A DNA stretch of 64,000 bases from Scortum barcoo (lineage: Eukaryota; Chordata; Actinopteri; Centrarchiformes; Terapontidae): the NCBI GenBank assembly GCA_023238725.1, contig CM041535.1, positions 20,765,230-20,829,229 on the forward strand, given 5' to 3'. The position numbers and the translations under genes are program-made. Positions 23,501 to 38,500 of the stretch are shown piece after piece (position 1 is the first letter of the stretch; each line of letters opens with the position of its first letter). The notes under the pieces were generated by a model that did no database searches, was not told the DNA's origin, and saw only the letters and a program-made list of their open reading frames with translations.

Positions 23501-26500
23501 CCTTCTCCCACAAATATTTACCCTCTCTTCCCTGTGAAAGACAAGGCAGTAGCAGAATTTTTAAACCTGTGAGATCATTTTTGGAGAACAAATGTTTGCT
23601 TGTGCGTCACTCTCATTGTTGTTTGTAGATCTATTAATATGAAACCAATTTACAATATCTGCTGTGTTCCTTAAAGTAACAGTTCAGAGCATCTGTTTTT
23701 TTTTGTTTTTTATTTTTTTCAAGAATGGCCTTTGAACATGCCCAGTAACGAAAAAAATTATGGTAACTTCTTGAGGGAGATTAGAGTTTATCTGCTAGTC
23801 TTTATCACTTAATCTGCTAAATTTCACAGCTGGGTAGGCTGAGGTTATTTCCTGGTAGCGCAGTTCCATCAGTGTATGGTTTCCACATCTGAACTTTAAT
23901 CTCAAGGGTCGTGAGACATTTCACAGGTGAAGGCAGAGCTCATCACTCTGTGTCTCTGTGTAGGTGGAGGAGGTGGTGGATGTTGGGACCTTTGCTGAAG
24001 AGGACATCCACATACCCAGCATCTACGTCCAGAGGGTCGTCCAGGGAGCCAGTTACGAGAAAAGGATTGAGGTACAAAACGAGACCTTTCACAGCTCACA
24101 TGAATGGAAGGATTATACCTGAAAGCCATACAAATGACATGTTGTATCCACTCTCTGTGGTTTCAGGATTATGTCATTGAATGAAAGTCACTTTATTGAA
24201 AATGTTCCATTCAACAGTTAATGATATTAATAAACGAAAAATGATTAATCCTTGTAGACCTTAAGCCTCTATAGTAGGGTTTAACATTTCCATCATTTTT
24301 CAGAAACACACATACAAGCTCTTATCCATATGTGTCTTTGTACCCGGCCAGAAATAGCCTCTCAAGATGCTGTCTCGCTGTTCGTCTTTATATGCTTCCA
24401 GAAACGCACAGTAAGGAAGAGCCAAGAAGTGAAGCCCAAACCAAAGAAGGACTCAGATATTGTTCGGGAAAGGATCATTCGCCGGGCTGCTCTGGAGTTT
24501 GAGGATGGGATGTATGGTATCCTTTTTAAAAGAATACAGGCCGTGAGCAAAAGTGCAGATCAGAAGTAGCAAATTACAAAATCACACAATTTTGTGCTCT
24601 TTTAATTACCATAAGTAAAACCAAAACCATGTATTGGCCAGAAACCACAGAAATAAGAAATCCTGTCTTCCTTTCTTTTCAGCACTCATAATGAATAATT
24701 GTAGCCTTTGCACCAGTTGATTGCACAGGCAAATTATGCACATACTTCAGCTTTTCACATTTACATGTTATTGTGATAACATTCATTCTTTTTTCATTAA
24801 AGCAGCCTTTGTTTTTGAGGAGCTGATCTGTGATTAACCACTGATTTTTGTACTCACTCACATTTCCCCATTATGATGAGTCCACCAAAAATGTTAATGG
24901 TGGTTGAAAAGGAGACTGTGTGTTTTATGCTAGTGTATGTTAAAGCAGCTTTCAGCATAATCTGTTCCTCCTTATTTTCATATCTGATTTCCATTGCATG
25001 ATTACAAATGTAGTAGCTACCATCTTTGACAACAAGCCGATCAGCCAACCTTGGTATTGGTATCCCCATGCTGGCCAGCAACTTTATAAAACCAGACATC
25101 ACCGTACACCTCCAAAGTGAAAATGGAATTTTGGGACTGGTAAGACACCTAAGGACTGCTTTCTTACCCCCCAAGTTTCAGTGCTTTGAATCTCGACTAA
25201 ACAAGCTAACGAGCAGCTTATTGTCGTTTTTAAGCTGCGGCCAACTTTTTTAAACTGAACTGTGCTCTGAGCATCTAACAAAATGAAGAACCGTTCATTT
25301 GAGCGGTTTTATTCCTGGTTGGGGCCCTCATTTGAAATGTACTGAGTTTGTTATGTAACAGATTGTGGCAGCTTGACACTTTCTTTTCCATTTTTCCTTC
25401 TAACAATCATCATTTGCTGGCTGTGCCTTTAACAAAGGCTGCTGCTGTTGCTATGGAATGACTTCCCAATCAGTTGTGTTGACAGGAGAATGTAGGTGCC
25501 CATGCCGATGCCTGATTTGTCAAAGTTTCTCTTAATTATGAGTGCCAGTTTTAAAGATGCCCTCTTCTCTCCTCTCCCTCTCTTACTCTTCTCTGCTCTC
25601 CTGTCTCCTCTCCTCTCTCATCTCATATCCCCTCTGTCCAAAAGGATTGCTCCCTTTGTTGAACACAGAGAAAATCAATGTCTCATCTAATCACAAAAAT
25701 GTGATCGTGTCTGTCTCTCCCTTGAAAGATCATGGTCGGTCAGGCTGAGTGACATCTATGAGTGCATGTGTGGCTGCCCGCCTGCGTGCACATTCTTGTT
25801 TAGCTTCACTTTTCTCTGTACAGGGCCCGTACCCCAGCGAGGATGACGTGGATGCTGACCTGATTAACGCTGGTGAGGATTATCGCTATCAATACTTTAC
25901 TGTACAGTGATATATTTATGTACATGTATATAATATAACAATAAATAGCTGTGAAAACAGTTAAATTATGGATGGAAGAGTAATACATTTTCTTTATTAC
26001 ACACACTTTCACACGCACTGAAAGGATGCATAATACAATGGACGCTCTGTAGTTATCAAGTAACATTAGATGTTTAAAGTGATATTAACATACTGTCTAT
26101 TTGATGCCTCGCTACTATTTCACATCAGTGCTTAATGGTAGCACGTAATCATTCATTCATTCATTTATTCTTTCATTTGTACTTGTTTAATCTCTTGTCA
26201 TGTCATTTTGATAATGTGTAGCTGAAAACTGTGTGTTATCAACAAAGTTTACTGCTTTAATACATTAATCCTAATATATACATTTTTTTTAACCAAAAAA
26301 TCTAACACGTCAACTTTCTTTTCCGCAGGGAAGGAGACTGTCACTGTGCTCCCAGGGGCTGCCTATTTTTCCAGCGATGAGTCATTTGCCATGATCCGAG
26401 GGTGAGGCCAATACCCACAAGCTTTGAAAACTTGTTTGCTGACTGAAAGTTAGATATGCCTGACATTTCTGGATTTACATGTAGGCAGCTTAATAATACT

Positions 26501-29500
26501 TTAGAGTCATTTTCATAATGCCATGAGTCATGTCTATGAACTTCTTGTTGCAGTTTATGCACAAAAAAAGAACAGAACAACAGACATTTAAACTTATTTT
26601 CTCAGCATGTTTCCTTCACCAATCGTTTTTCACCTGCACCATAAGCCCGCTATAACCATTACAGAGGATTTGACCACAGGACATAGCCACAATTTGTAAC
26701 ACTGGATATTAATAAATAGCAACTGTCACCAATACAACTAGACAGCAGCCTCGCCAATATTCCCAAGGCCCCTGGTTCTTATTGATTTGCCAGCTGTCTG
26801 AGATTGCCCACCCGCACTCCCTGCAGCTTCAGTTCTGTTTGTCCACCCAGTGGAAATCCAATAGTGCTCATAAATAGCCTTGTCCAGTCACACTGGCGGG
26901 GACCGGGTGGAACCACACTGACTCTGTGTGTGTGCGTGTCTGCTGTTGCGCGAACGCAGTCGAGAGTCCAGAGTCACTGAGAAAGAAAGAAAAACACAAC
27001 ATATGGTGGATTGTGAGCCTCAAATACCACATCAGCTGATTATCTTACTGGGATTACATTTAGACTTAATTTAATCACAAAACTTTATCACTTCTCTATC
27101 ACTTCTTCATTTGTGTGTATGTTTGTGTGTGGCCTCACACCTCCTCTGTGCTGCAATGGACAAACATTGAGGAATTAAGATACTTTTTACTTTATACAAC
27201 AATACCATAGATGCTGGTTTAAATCTATGCAAATGCAAGCATCCCAGTAGTGCCCCTACCTACTCATGAGGCATTGGATACCTAACTTTGGACTTTAAAG
27301 TCTTTATTTAGAGAAATAGGAAAACAAATTTGAAGTCGCTAATAACTGTATGTTTCCAGTACATTTATATGTAATAGGCATCTAATGTGGCAGCTGGAGC
27401 TGATAAAGCCTGCTCTAAATATGCAAACTACAAATGATATTTAAGAAACAAAGCTGTAGTAATATAGTAGTTAAGAAGAGGATGGAAATGAAACATTATC
27501 ATTTGCCCTTTACTTAGGACAAGATCTGCCAGAATGGGAGAGATGGGAAGATGATTATTGTGAAGGCATTTGGTTTGTTGTGAGAAACTGTCCCATCACT
27601 GAGCATTGTTTTTGATGAGTGGACTTGTGAGTTCATAAGTTGAACAGAATCTGAAGCTGACAGCTGTCCTCTTCTGTTGTGTCATATTTTCTAGGGGTCA
27701 CATCAACCTGACAATGCTGGGAGCCATGCAGGTGTCAAAACATGGAGACCTAGCCAACTGGATGATCCCAGTAAGTTTGGTTTTGATGGCACACAACTAT
27801 TACGCCAAATTCGTGCTCTCTACTTTATGACAACATTGGTGCAAGAGACATTCTCCTGATGCTGCTTTGTGAAGCATATTATCAGAGATGTGGTCATTAC
27901 TGGGTGATACAAAGGTTGTGGTCCAGTTCACTTGATATCCATGACATTTTGCTGATATACATGTCAATTTAAGGACATGTTGTGTGGTTGTATCTACATT
28001 TTTCTACTCAGTCTTTACCTCAGACTCCTTACTGTCACACATTAGAAACTCTGACTGATATTACTTAATATTGTCTCTGATTTAATATCAGTTAAAGTAA
28101 GTTAAGTTAACATTGACTGTCAATCGATAATGCATTTGACATGAGACAAAATATAAATTAATAAGGGAAACTGAATCAGTGCTGTAATCTTCTTCAACTG
28201 ATTTTGATAGAAGTTTTTAAAAAGGTAAAAAAAAAATCTCAAATTCATTGTGGAAAAAAATATCTTTTATGTTTGTACAGTTTGGATCCACAAAAGGTGC
28301 AGCCTTGGTCGTTGTTATTCAAGAGCACAGGGATATGCTTGTCAGGGGATCGGGTGGGCGGGCATGGGAGTGCCACAGTATAATGGGGTGGCCAGCGTTA
28401 TTACTAGATGTTTCATCAGGTCAATTGGTCTTAAGACCACAGTGGCCACAGTCCTCCTCGGTGATTACTAAGGTCAAGAACCCACTAAAAGCCTGTTCAC
28501 AATGTGGGAGGGCTCAACCAGAATGCCCTCTGGCACACAGCTGTTTTCTGCTTGACTGAAGTGTGCATGCAAGGTTGTTTCAGCCAGTGCATCATTTCAT
28601 AGATGCAGCTCAGTAAATACAGTGTTGATTAATAAATAAATAAATAGATAAACAGATAAATGAATAAATAAATAAATAAATGTCAGTAAACCAGCACATT
28701 GTGTCCACAGTAATACTGTTGCTGATGATGATCCCTAAATTTTGCAGCGAAATTTATTTTCTCGTTACCTCTCCACTTTGTCCATGGTAATTGCTAATTA
28801 AGAGGAGCTCGATTAAACACGTTATGTGGATATTGAAGGCCCGCGGTGGAGCTGTTTTTTAGAAACAGACTTTATCGTGTTTGACCACTCGAGTGTTGGA
28901 CAGTTTGAGCAGCAAAATAATGCAGCAACACATGCACACAGGGCTCTGTCCTACGCTTCAATCTTCATTGTCCCCTCTTTTGAAAGGACTGATGATAATG
29001 AAAATTATTCACTATCTAAAGATGGCTACATAGCGTGAAATTGGAAATGTTGTACGTAGGAGTCGGGGATGCGGTACTCTCAGCACGATTATGTTGATTT
29101 CTGTGCGCTTTTATTATGCAAAATGCAGATGAACATTTTCCAGTTGAGGGCTTTGAAATGCTTTTACATCTCCTCTCAGCCTGAAACATCTGGAAAAACA
29201 ATACTTGGGGGTGTTAGAATAATAGAAAATAGGGTAATAGAAAAAAGCGATGGCATTTTAGATATTGGTGTGCTATTTTATCATTTAGCTGCTGGAGCTT
29301 TATCAAGATGTCCTAAATGTAGGAGTCCAGCGGTTCAATGCAGATGCAGACCCTGATGTCATATTTACCTCCCAGCCAGCCATACACACTTTTCAAAATG
29401 AGAGCCATATTTGACTTTTATTGACTTGGATTTTAGCCTCTTGAGCAGTGCTACTTTTTATTTTAAATCTGAGAGGAATACACAGGTTAATAGTTAATGT

Positions 29501-32500
29501 CAGTGAAGAAACACTGAGCATATTCAGGTGGATCAAAGCAATAAAAAATATATCAAATACAGCTCTGTATCTTACAGAAGAGAATTTACTTTAGTAGTTG
29601 TTGACTTGGAATAGAGAAAACAAGCGCTACATCAGACATACATACCAAGCCCCTGGAGACTCAGAATAACTGCAGCTTAAGTGCTGCAATAGCCCGAGCC
29701 ACTGACTATTAAAATGCAGTTACTAGCTCAAGTGCTCATGATAAGGCCTGATGGCAGCCTTAATGAAGGAGCTGCCTACAAGTGTAGAGCTTTTTTTTTT
29801 TTTTTTATTTCTCAGAACGCATCGCACATCGCTTTCATACTCCATCATAAAAAGAAAGTTAAATATCTCCTGTTTTATATACGTAATAGCACCAACCTCG
29901 CAGTGTGTGTTTGTATACATTTTTAAATAAGTCCACTGACCATTTCGGACAGCTTTTGTAACTCTGTGTTTCTAACGCTATTAGATGCAATAAATGGAAA
30001 TAGAATAGCAATAGAAGCTTCCCTCTGTTGCAGGTAAAACATTATGGCTCTCACAGTTCCAGTAGTATATTAACAGTTCATGTTTTCTCCAATCAAATAT
30101 CTTTTAAAATAACACCAGAGGTTTGGTATGATTTTTTTTATTTTTTTATCATTTAGTAGTGGACCAGGCATCGACTATCAAAGCAATCAGCTACAAAAAT
30201 ACTCATCATGATAATTGACCTTCACATATGTTTGCTACATATTGCTTTTAAAACACACATTTTGTAGTGTTTATGCTTCACTGGTCATAGATGGTTTGTC
30301 ATTTCTAGCAGTCGAGTACACTGTTTTCACCAGTTATACACTGTAAACATGTTTTGCGGTTACTTTGAACGCGGTGTCATTGTCTTCCTGTCAGTCCCGT
30401 CTCTCCCTCGGATTCTTGTCATTAGTTGTCTGGGTAACGAAGGCTTGTGGCGGTCCGTCGCTATGTTATTAAATAGAGAGCCATTTGTATCAGACAGCGG
30501 AGATTGTCAGAGAATTTGTGGGGGAGAGAAAGGAAGCCAGTTGGTAAGTGGGAACTCTTGGATTGTGAAGGGGGTCATTTTCTGTGGTGCTTCTGCCACT
30601 GACTGGAAAGTGAACACTTGCACAACAGATGAGGAAATCGTAGTCCGTTGTCATGGCAACACAAAAAAAAAAATGCAAGCAACCCGTAAGTAAGCCCTGT
30701 AAGAGAAATGCAGCGCCAGTCTAAGCATGCTTCCCATGATGCTTCTCTCATGCATTAGTGTCACAGCAGCATATTGTAAAACACCAACCTCACTATATGT
30801 CATAGAAACCACGGGCATCTGAATCAGTCCTTCTGCCTGATAATGGTAAAAAGGCAACTGAATTTTAATTTGTGTTTCTTCCCGGCCAAAGGATGTAGAC
30901 ACTTTTGTAAGCACAAGAAAGACATCAATTTATGCATATGTTGACCATTTTTCCTAGATATATCCGTATCGAAGTTTTTTTTTTTTTTTTTTATTGCAGT
31001 TTCAGTGCTGTTCCATGCTCAAGCTTATAAAATACCCCATAAGCCTTATATAAATAGCCTTAGTTGTGTGCCATTGGTGGCTCACTGAGAAAACCCTTTT
31101 GGTTGAGTGGGATTGACTGTGTCATTGTCTCTGCTCTCACATGTTATGATAGGTGTCATCTCAGCAGAGCTTTAACTTAAGAAGTCTCGTGTTATCTGGG
31201 TTCTGCACCACTGATACTGCCTCCTGCGGCCCCCCGCATTATCTTTCACTTTTAAAGTCATTATATGAAAGGATGTTCCATCGCTGACATCTTCTCTAAC
31301 GCCTATTTAATTAGCATATGGGTAGGCTACTGTATATCTGCCTCTGGCAAGGATTAATTTCAAAGAGATACTTCAATAAGCCAGTAAAAAAAAGTGAGAT
31401 GGATGTTTCGAGAGGGGGAAAAAAAGAAACATCTGTGGGAACTATTGCAAAACGATTTTCTCATTACTGGGTGTAATGTGAAGCGGTGGAATAAATAACT
31501 ATAAAATTAACATAGAAGTGCCTTTGAATTTTCATATTACTGTAACTTCACATTTGAATAGTATTCAATCTTCTGTAATACGTTATGTAATACAACAGGT
31601 CTCTCTAGACAGTATGAATGTGTCCCCGTGACTGTATCGGAGCAGTTGAACGGTTGTTCAACTGCTCAGATTGATGCTTGGAGGAGACATGTCTCAGAGT
31701 ATTTTAGCATTTTTATGTGTTTCTGCTATTAAAATGTGTTTATATACACCCTTTCAGGTATTTTAGTGCCCCCATGGTGCAAAGATTACAGCAGGCAAAT
31801 GGACAAATCAGAGTGGTGAGGAAATTAAAAACCTGTGGGGCTTCAGTCAGACCAGCAAGGTTAATATCATCAAAGCTGTGTTAATTAAATGACTAAATTA
31901 CCTGCGCTCCTGTTGGCAACTTAGGCTGGGGATGTTTCTTTCCGTGGATATTGTTCTGACAATATATTTGTTCCGTTTAAGTGCCTCCCTGCAGGTTCTG
32001 CTGGTAGAAAGCCAGGTGCTATGGCTGCCTGCATATTCAACAGCTTCCATGAAACTATTGATTAAGATACAATAGTTATTTTAATCTGTGATGTTGCCAA
32101 TATTAAGAGGCAGGTAATTAAGAAAGGTCTCACAGCAGTGCAGGTGAGCAGATGCAAGCGTAGTCAGACAAAATGAGCCACACCGACAGCCAACCAAAAG
32201 CTAAGGCTTGATTGGATTGAATAAAATCACTTTAGCAAGCAGGATGAAATAGGTTAATAGCTTATCCCATCATTCCATTTCGTGAATTTGTTCTTCGTCG
32301 TACACGTACAGATCATGATAAGTGTGAGTTTCACCGCATGGTGCAGCTTACATCAAAGTGGGCTCAGATAACCACATGCAAAGCTGAGAATCAGAGGCAA
32401 GAAAATGCCAGTCCTCCCAACAATTTAGGTCACTGACAACGCTCAGAGAGCAACAGAGCGCATACCTGTCTATAGGTCTCCACAGCGAGGTCTCTTTATT

Positions 32501-35500
32501 ATAGTTTTTTCCAAATAACAAGGTTGTAAGTATTAGTGAGACATCTGACCACCTGACCACACACACATACACACACATACACATACACATACAGACTGAT
32601 ACGAGTTGTATTGTTGTTCCTGTATGTTTGGCTGCTGTCACTGCGATGCAACACAGGCACTGTAGCTGCATCATTTCATTTCCTAGCTCAGCATTCAGTC
32701 AAAAATGAATGGCCTGTAACAATTCCAGTCACTTGATGCCTGCATTTTCTGCTGCCAAAAACATTCAACCAATTCATTTGTATAGTACAGGGTGGTTCAG
32801 TCAGAATTCACTGCCTCCACAGAAAAACAAGATCATTTTGTAATTTCCCTCAAATGCTCATTATTGATTTTGATCATAACCAGAGTAGTATTTTAACATG
32901 GATGTTTAAAATAAAAGATAAAAAACGATGCTTTCTTTGAGCAGCCCAGTTGCGGGGTGTAGTACATGAGCAGGTGTCTGGCTCACACAGCTGTAAATCC
33001 AGACTTGCTACTGTCAGGTCAGACGGCGCTATCCCCCCTCAGGGCTTCTGCACACACCACCCAGCCCTTTGACTGCCAGAAAGTGCATTAGCATTGATCA
33101 TATGAAACAGGACACGGTTTCCTTTTGGAGTATTAAGACTCTTCATGTGTTGAATGAAAACACTGGAGGGGAAAGAAAGGTGAAGAGATCGTATTCGAAG
33201 GTTCAAAGTCAAAATGGATACTATTTAAATAACATGATTTTTGGTGTTTTTATTTAAGTATGTTTTGTGAGCTGTGATAGTGGGCCTCTTTCAAGTGGTG
33301 TTTCATAAAGTACATACATTCATACAGTAAAATACATGAAATTAAATGCAGCCTCTCCCATATTCTATCCTATCCTATCCTATCCATATGTGCTTTTCCC
33401 TACTTACCCAACCCTCCTTCCCAACCCTCCTTCCGCTCTCTGTTGATATCTTCTCCACCCAGCTGGCCTCCCTGGAGGCAGACAGTATCCTTATGATGCA
33501 CCGCACTTGGCATATATATCCTCTGGTTATCGAATAGAGAGCAAAGCAGGCTCCTCACATGATTGATGAGTAAATGGGATTTTAATTCAGTTACTCAGCC
33601 GTCACCCTGTGGCCATATCTGCATGTCAGCTTGCCTTATTTGGAAACCTTCTTTATTGGGAACAATGAGGGACTAGAAGACAATTTTTCACCCGGTTGGC
33701 AGTTGTGTCGCTGTGATGATCTTTCAGATTGCTTTTTTTAAATTTTTTTTTATGTTTTTTCTCTCCTTTTAAAAAAAAAAATGAAACCCACTGTGTTTAC
33801 TTTTTGTATTTTATTTTATTTTTTTTTAGCAAACATTTATTTATTTACTCACTGCATTGTAACAAAACAAAGCTTGAGGGCTCTAGACAGCCACATAGGA
33901 ACATTTAGCTCTTTAACTATGCTATCTAAGGAACTCATTTAAAAGATAAAGAACATTGAACACTCAAGACTTACCTCACTACAGATGCTTGGTCTCACGT
34001 TTCTTTGCAGTTGTCATTCTGGTTTTCTGCCTAACCAAGAGACAGTGGTCTCTGGATATTTGCAGGATTGTGATTTCTAAAATTTCATATTTTGTGTGTC
34101 GTACTACTGAGTACTACTAACTGAGATCTGGTAGTTGATCGAGTTGTATGCTCAACTGTCTTCTTTAAAGATAGGGGTGTGAAAATTGTTTGTTGAAAAG
34201 ACCCCATGGCAGCACTAAGATTGCTCTTGTAACAATGCTAAATTCATGTGGATACTGAATACTGAACTCATATTGCTGCTTCATCATAATGAGACCTTTT
34301 AATGCCTTTGAATACACACTTAAATTTTACTATGCACCATGTGTGTTTAGCATTTTACTCATACACGTAAAGGATTGGTTCACACCATTACAAAAAGCGT
34401 TTTTTTTTTTTCTTCTCAGTCACCTCCATTGGTATCTATTCATGCAGATTGCTTTGGTTTAATTCGCTCAGGTTTTGAGATATCTCTGTGACATTTCTGC
34501 CAGCGCCCCGATGCAAAGACAGCAAATGCAATTTAGTTTGTGGTGCCCTCAGCAGAGGAAAAAAAAATCAACAGCAACATGTCTTCCAAGAAACAACCTT
34601 GCTCTTACTCTGAATAATCCGCAGAACGCTGCCAACAGGTTTCAGTGGAGCTACTTTCTACTAGAGAAATGGTCCCTATTAAAAGTTGTGTTGAGTTTTG
34701 CAATGCAGTGAATTATTATAATGAACACTATATTCACTTTCCCTCTCACTTCTGGTTGTGAAACTGGAACTGTTTATAGCCTGTTTGCTCCATTTTGCAC
34801 TGTCACTGCTTTCAATTAAGCTGAAAAGTCAAATGTTATAGAAACACATACATATAATAATCATTAAAAAGACCCAGGTTGAAAGAAAAAAAATTCTGTT
34901 AAGATACTCTGGATATTTTGGGATAAACATTACAGCTGAATTTTATCATCTTTAATTGGCAAACCTTTGCGGTGTTGCCACTGTAACCTCACCACATTTA
35001 TCTAATGCTGAAGATCCATTCTAATCTCCTCCTCCTCCTGTTCTCCGTCTCAGTGTGTGAAGTTGTGCAGGGCTGCACTACTGCAGGGATAAAATTAGGC
35101 TTTACCAAGCACAGAGCATTAGAAGATATCCTTGCAATGAAGAGACAGCTACAGACATGCTTTGTAAACTTTTATGTTTTTTTTTGTTTTTTTTGTTTTT
35201 TTTATGGCAGAGGAGATTTTGGGAGTGATCTTGCTTGAATAGGTACAGTAGTAGAAGTAAAGAAAGATGCTGTATTTTCTTACCACCTTTATAAGTCAAT
35301 GTATTTGTTTACTGATATTTTGTATGGTTTTGATATTTTGAACTTTATGGTCATCATTATTATTATTACTTTAAGGTCATGGTTAATGGATTGTATTATA
35401 TTGTGACATGTTTGTTGACCCTCAGATAAAATGGGAAAACTGAAACCTCACTCTACTTTTATTTTTCATTCTTAGGGTAAGATGGTGAAGGGAATGGGAG

Positions 35501-38500
35501 GAGCCATGGATTTGGTGGCTAGTGCAGGAACCAAGGTGGTGGTCACCATGGAGCACTCAGCTAAGGTACAATACATCTGTGTGTGTGTGTGTGTGACTGC
35601 ATATGTGCGTGTGCTTTTAGCATGCTTGTTCTAACCCATATTGCCTTTTTTACAAATTGTTTCAAAAGACATTCTCAGGAATCTGGGTCGAATTAAATTT
35701 TCTTCCTATGTTAGTACCTTAACCAGCATACCTTGTGTCTCTGTCAAAAGAGAATGAGTGTGAGTGCTAAGACTGTTTAAGGATAATTCTATTAATGGGT
35801 TGCTTAATGGCTCTAGAGAGCGCCAGCTCACCCTGATGAGGTTTTGCACACAAACCTCCTCCTGTTAGTTCGTCCTCGGCTAATTTGAATACAAGTATAG
35901 AGTTGGACTCAGTATAGCGGGAGCAGCTGATTAGTTAGACTAGTGCTGCAGAGAGATATGAAAAACCCCACAGGGCTCCTGACAATAGCAGTAGGCAATC
36001 CAACTGAATTGGTTTACTTTTGGAGAGTCCACAATATGATGCAAGGGCAACGTAACATTCTGTATTCATAGAAGCATGCTGTTTTTAGCTAATGGGAGCC
36101 TGTCTGGCGCCCAGCTATAGTCCAGATGGTGCAGCAGGTGAGCATAAATTTACTGCCCTGAAGCCTGTTTTCATTCACGATGGGGAAGTGGGGGTGTGTG
36201 TGATGTATGATGTGTGCTTCTCAGGCAGTGTCAGAGGCGTTTAGATGTGTGCCTTTTTCTTAAAGATGACTGGTGAGGGAAACTGAGACACACACAGGGA
36301 AAATGTGCTGTATCCCTAGGGGGTAGGTTGAGTGTATATAACCAGCTGCAGTCATATATATAAAAAAAATTAAGCTGCATCCCTAAATGTATTGATGCAC
36401 GGTTTGAAGTGGCTTATGGGCTTTACTGGCTGAACTGGGTGACTCTCTGCCTTTTAACCAGCTACCCTTTTCTTTCAGGGAGGAAAACACAAGATATTGG
36501 ACAAATGCAGCTTGCCTCTGACAGGGAAGCAGTGTGTGGATCGGATCATCACAGAAAAGGTGTGTTTATCTGTTTGCTTGATTTATATATGTATGCATGA
36601 ATGGATGAATGAGCCGTTAGACATAAACTTAGATTGCTTACTCATATGTGCTGTATAGACAGTGCCAGTGTGAAGGATACAGCTGCACAGTGCTACGGGC
36701 TGGTAAAAAAATCAGGCAGGGTAGGAATTTGTAGTTTTTCTAATCATGCAGTAATTGTGTATGCATTTGATTGATATTTATTAAGCTCTTCTCATTAAGC
36801 TGATCTTCAGAACAGTTTCTACCCTGGAGATCCCATCACATCTAGCTAATCATTGCAATAGATAGATCTGACACCCACAGTTACTGGGCCTCACTCTGTG
36901 GCCAAAATTTCAGATCACTGTTTCTCCTTACCAATACCAACTACTATGGCTAAAGGCATTTTCGTTCCTTTAATATTCATTTAAAAATCTTAGTTGATGT
37001 GTTTTTAGTTGAGGGCTGGATGTTCACCTTGCAAAGTATTACGGTTCCCCACCGTCTAAGTCAGGAGTGATTGATTGAAACCAAAATTTAATTAAGTTGA
37101 CTTTGGCAGTTAGTGGGTTTGCACTCCTATTGACTCACAGCCAGTCCCTTCCCTGAATAAGTCAGCAATAAGTGAGGAACTCGGAGACAAATAACACAAT
37201 GAAACACAAGTCCCACACATTGTATCTTTATCTCTCAATTACATCTCTCACATACACACTCACACACACAAAGAATCACACTGCAGCTGATAAAGTAAAT
37301 TTCAATAGAGTGGCACCAGTAGATGGAAATTATATTTATTCAATTCACACTAATTTAATCAGCTATTTTCTGTAAAGAGGCCTCATTGATTGTGTTATTG
37401 TTTTTTAATTTTCATGGTTAGGGTTGGGTTTCCCTTTATTATGTATTTTGTTGATACTCCCATCCCCGCCTCAGGGCCATCCTTGTAATTTTGCTGCTGC
37501 TTCTGCGATGATTGTAGTCATAGCAGATCTGCAGCTGTAACTCTTCGACTCTCTTCTGAAGTTGGACAAAAGTTGGTTATCCCTGGAGACCCCTGAATTA
37601 GCAAACAGGTTGACTCAGGGAGGGAAAGCAGGGCCACACTGTTTTCAGCTTATTGGATGAAATGTCTTGATCTTAACTGGGGATTTATAAAAAAAATAAT
37701 AATAATAAAAAAAAACTGAAAGCAACCACCATGCCTTCTGTGGAGGAGGTGGTCAACTCGGGGGAAGAGGTCATCTATTCACGTTTCACAGTTTTCACAA
37801 TTTTTTAAAAAGTTGGACCACGGGGTGCAGTCTGAGAAATCTTGGCACTCAATCTCTCTCCGAAAGCTTATGGAGCTTAGGCTGAAGGCAAATCTCCATC
37901 CTCTTCATTTGTGCGTGAAGAGCTCTGTTTGTTCTCTCTTTTTGAATTTCATCAGCTCCCCACAGTTTGGGTTCTGCACGCAGTGATGGAAGAATGTGAA
38001 AGCATTTGCATAACTTGTTGGAAATAGCCCCCATTTACAATAATATGCCCTCCTACTTTGTAGCACATGTGGTAAAGGGGGGGTCTTGCTACACAGGAGA
38101 ATGAATTTTATTTTATCATTCTCATCCCTCTGAGACTGTAAATCCATTCAACTTTTGCAGTCACAGTAAGGTGTCAAAATAGTGCTTATGGTGGTCCAAG
38201 GATGGATTTTCCTTTTTAAAAGGAGAATTAAGCAAAAATACAAGGTTGAAAAAGTGCAGAAAAGTGAAAATGGAGGGTAGAGGGCAGAGGAAGGAGAAAA
38301 AAGGGAGTTATGAACACTCATTGGAACAAAAAAAAAGGTGTGGAGGAGGAAAGCAAGAAAAAAAAGTCCAGAGAGGTTCCAGTAGCTAGCAGAGCGTCAT
38401 GCTGATGTAGTTTTTGTGTCTTCATGTATTCTGACCCTATAACCCCCTGGTGGTTGCTGCCTTTGGAACTCACTCATTAAATACATGACCTATCAGGGGC

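Larger units (their letters stand above)
13212..23963 (+). other. oxct1: oxct1 intron 7 (10.7 kb)
   Basis: The largest oxct1 intron. It contains an (AC)12 microsatellite (19819-19842), a possible retroelement tail (about 22395-22640) and many short T runs. The open frames are short and unlike known families. No exon or RNA gene was recognised. Confidence 0.65.
27771..35475 (+). other. oxct1: oxct1 intron 13 (7.7 kb)
   Basis: It contains a TAAA-type repeat (28630-28680), a TATCC pentamer repeat (33361-33385), a CA/TA-rich stretch (32560-32594) and several T runs. A GC-richer stretch at 28280-28560 is open in two plus-strand frames but matches no family I recognise. Confidence 0.65.
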
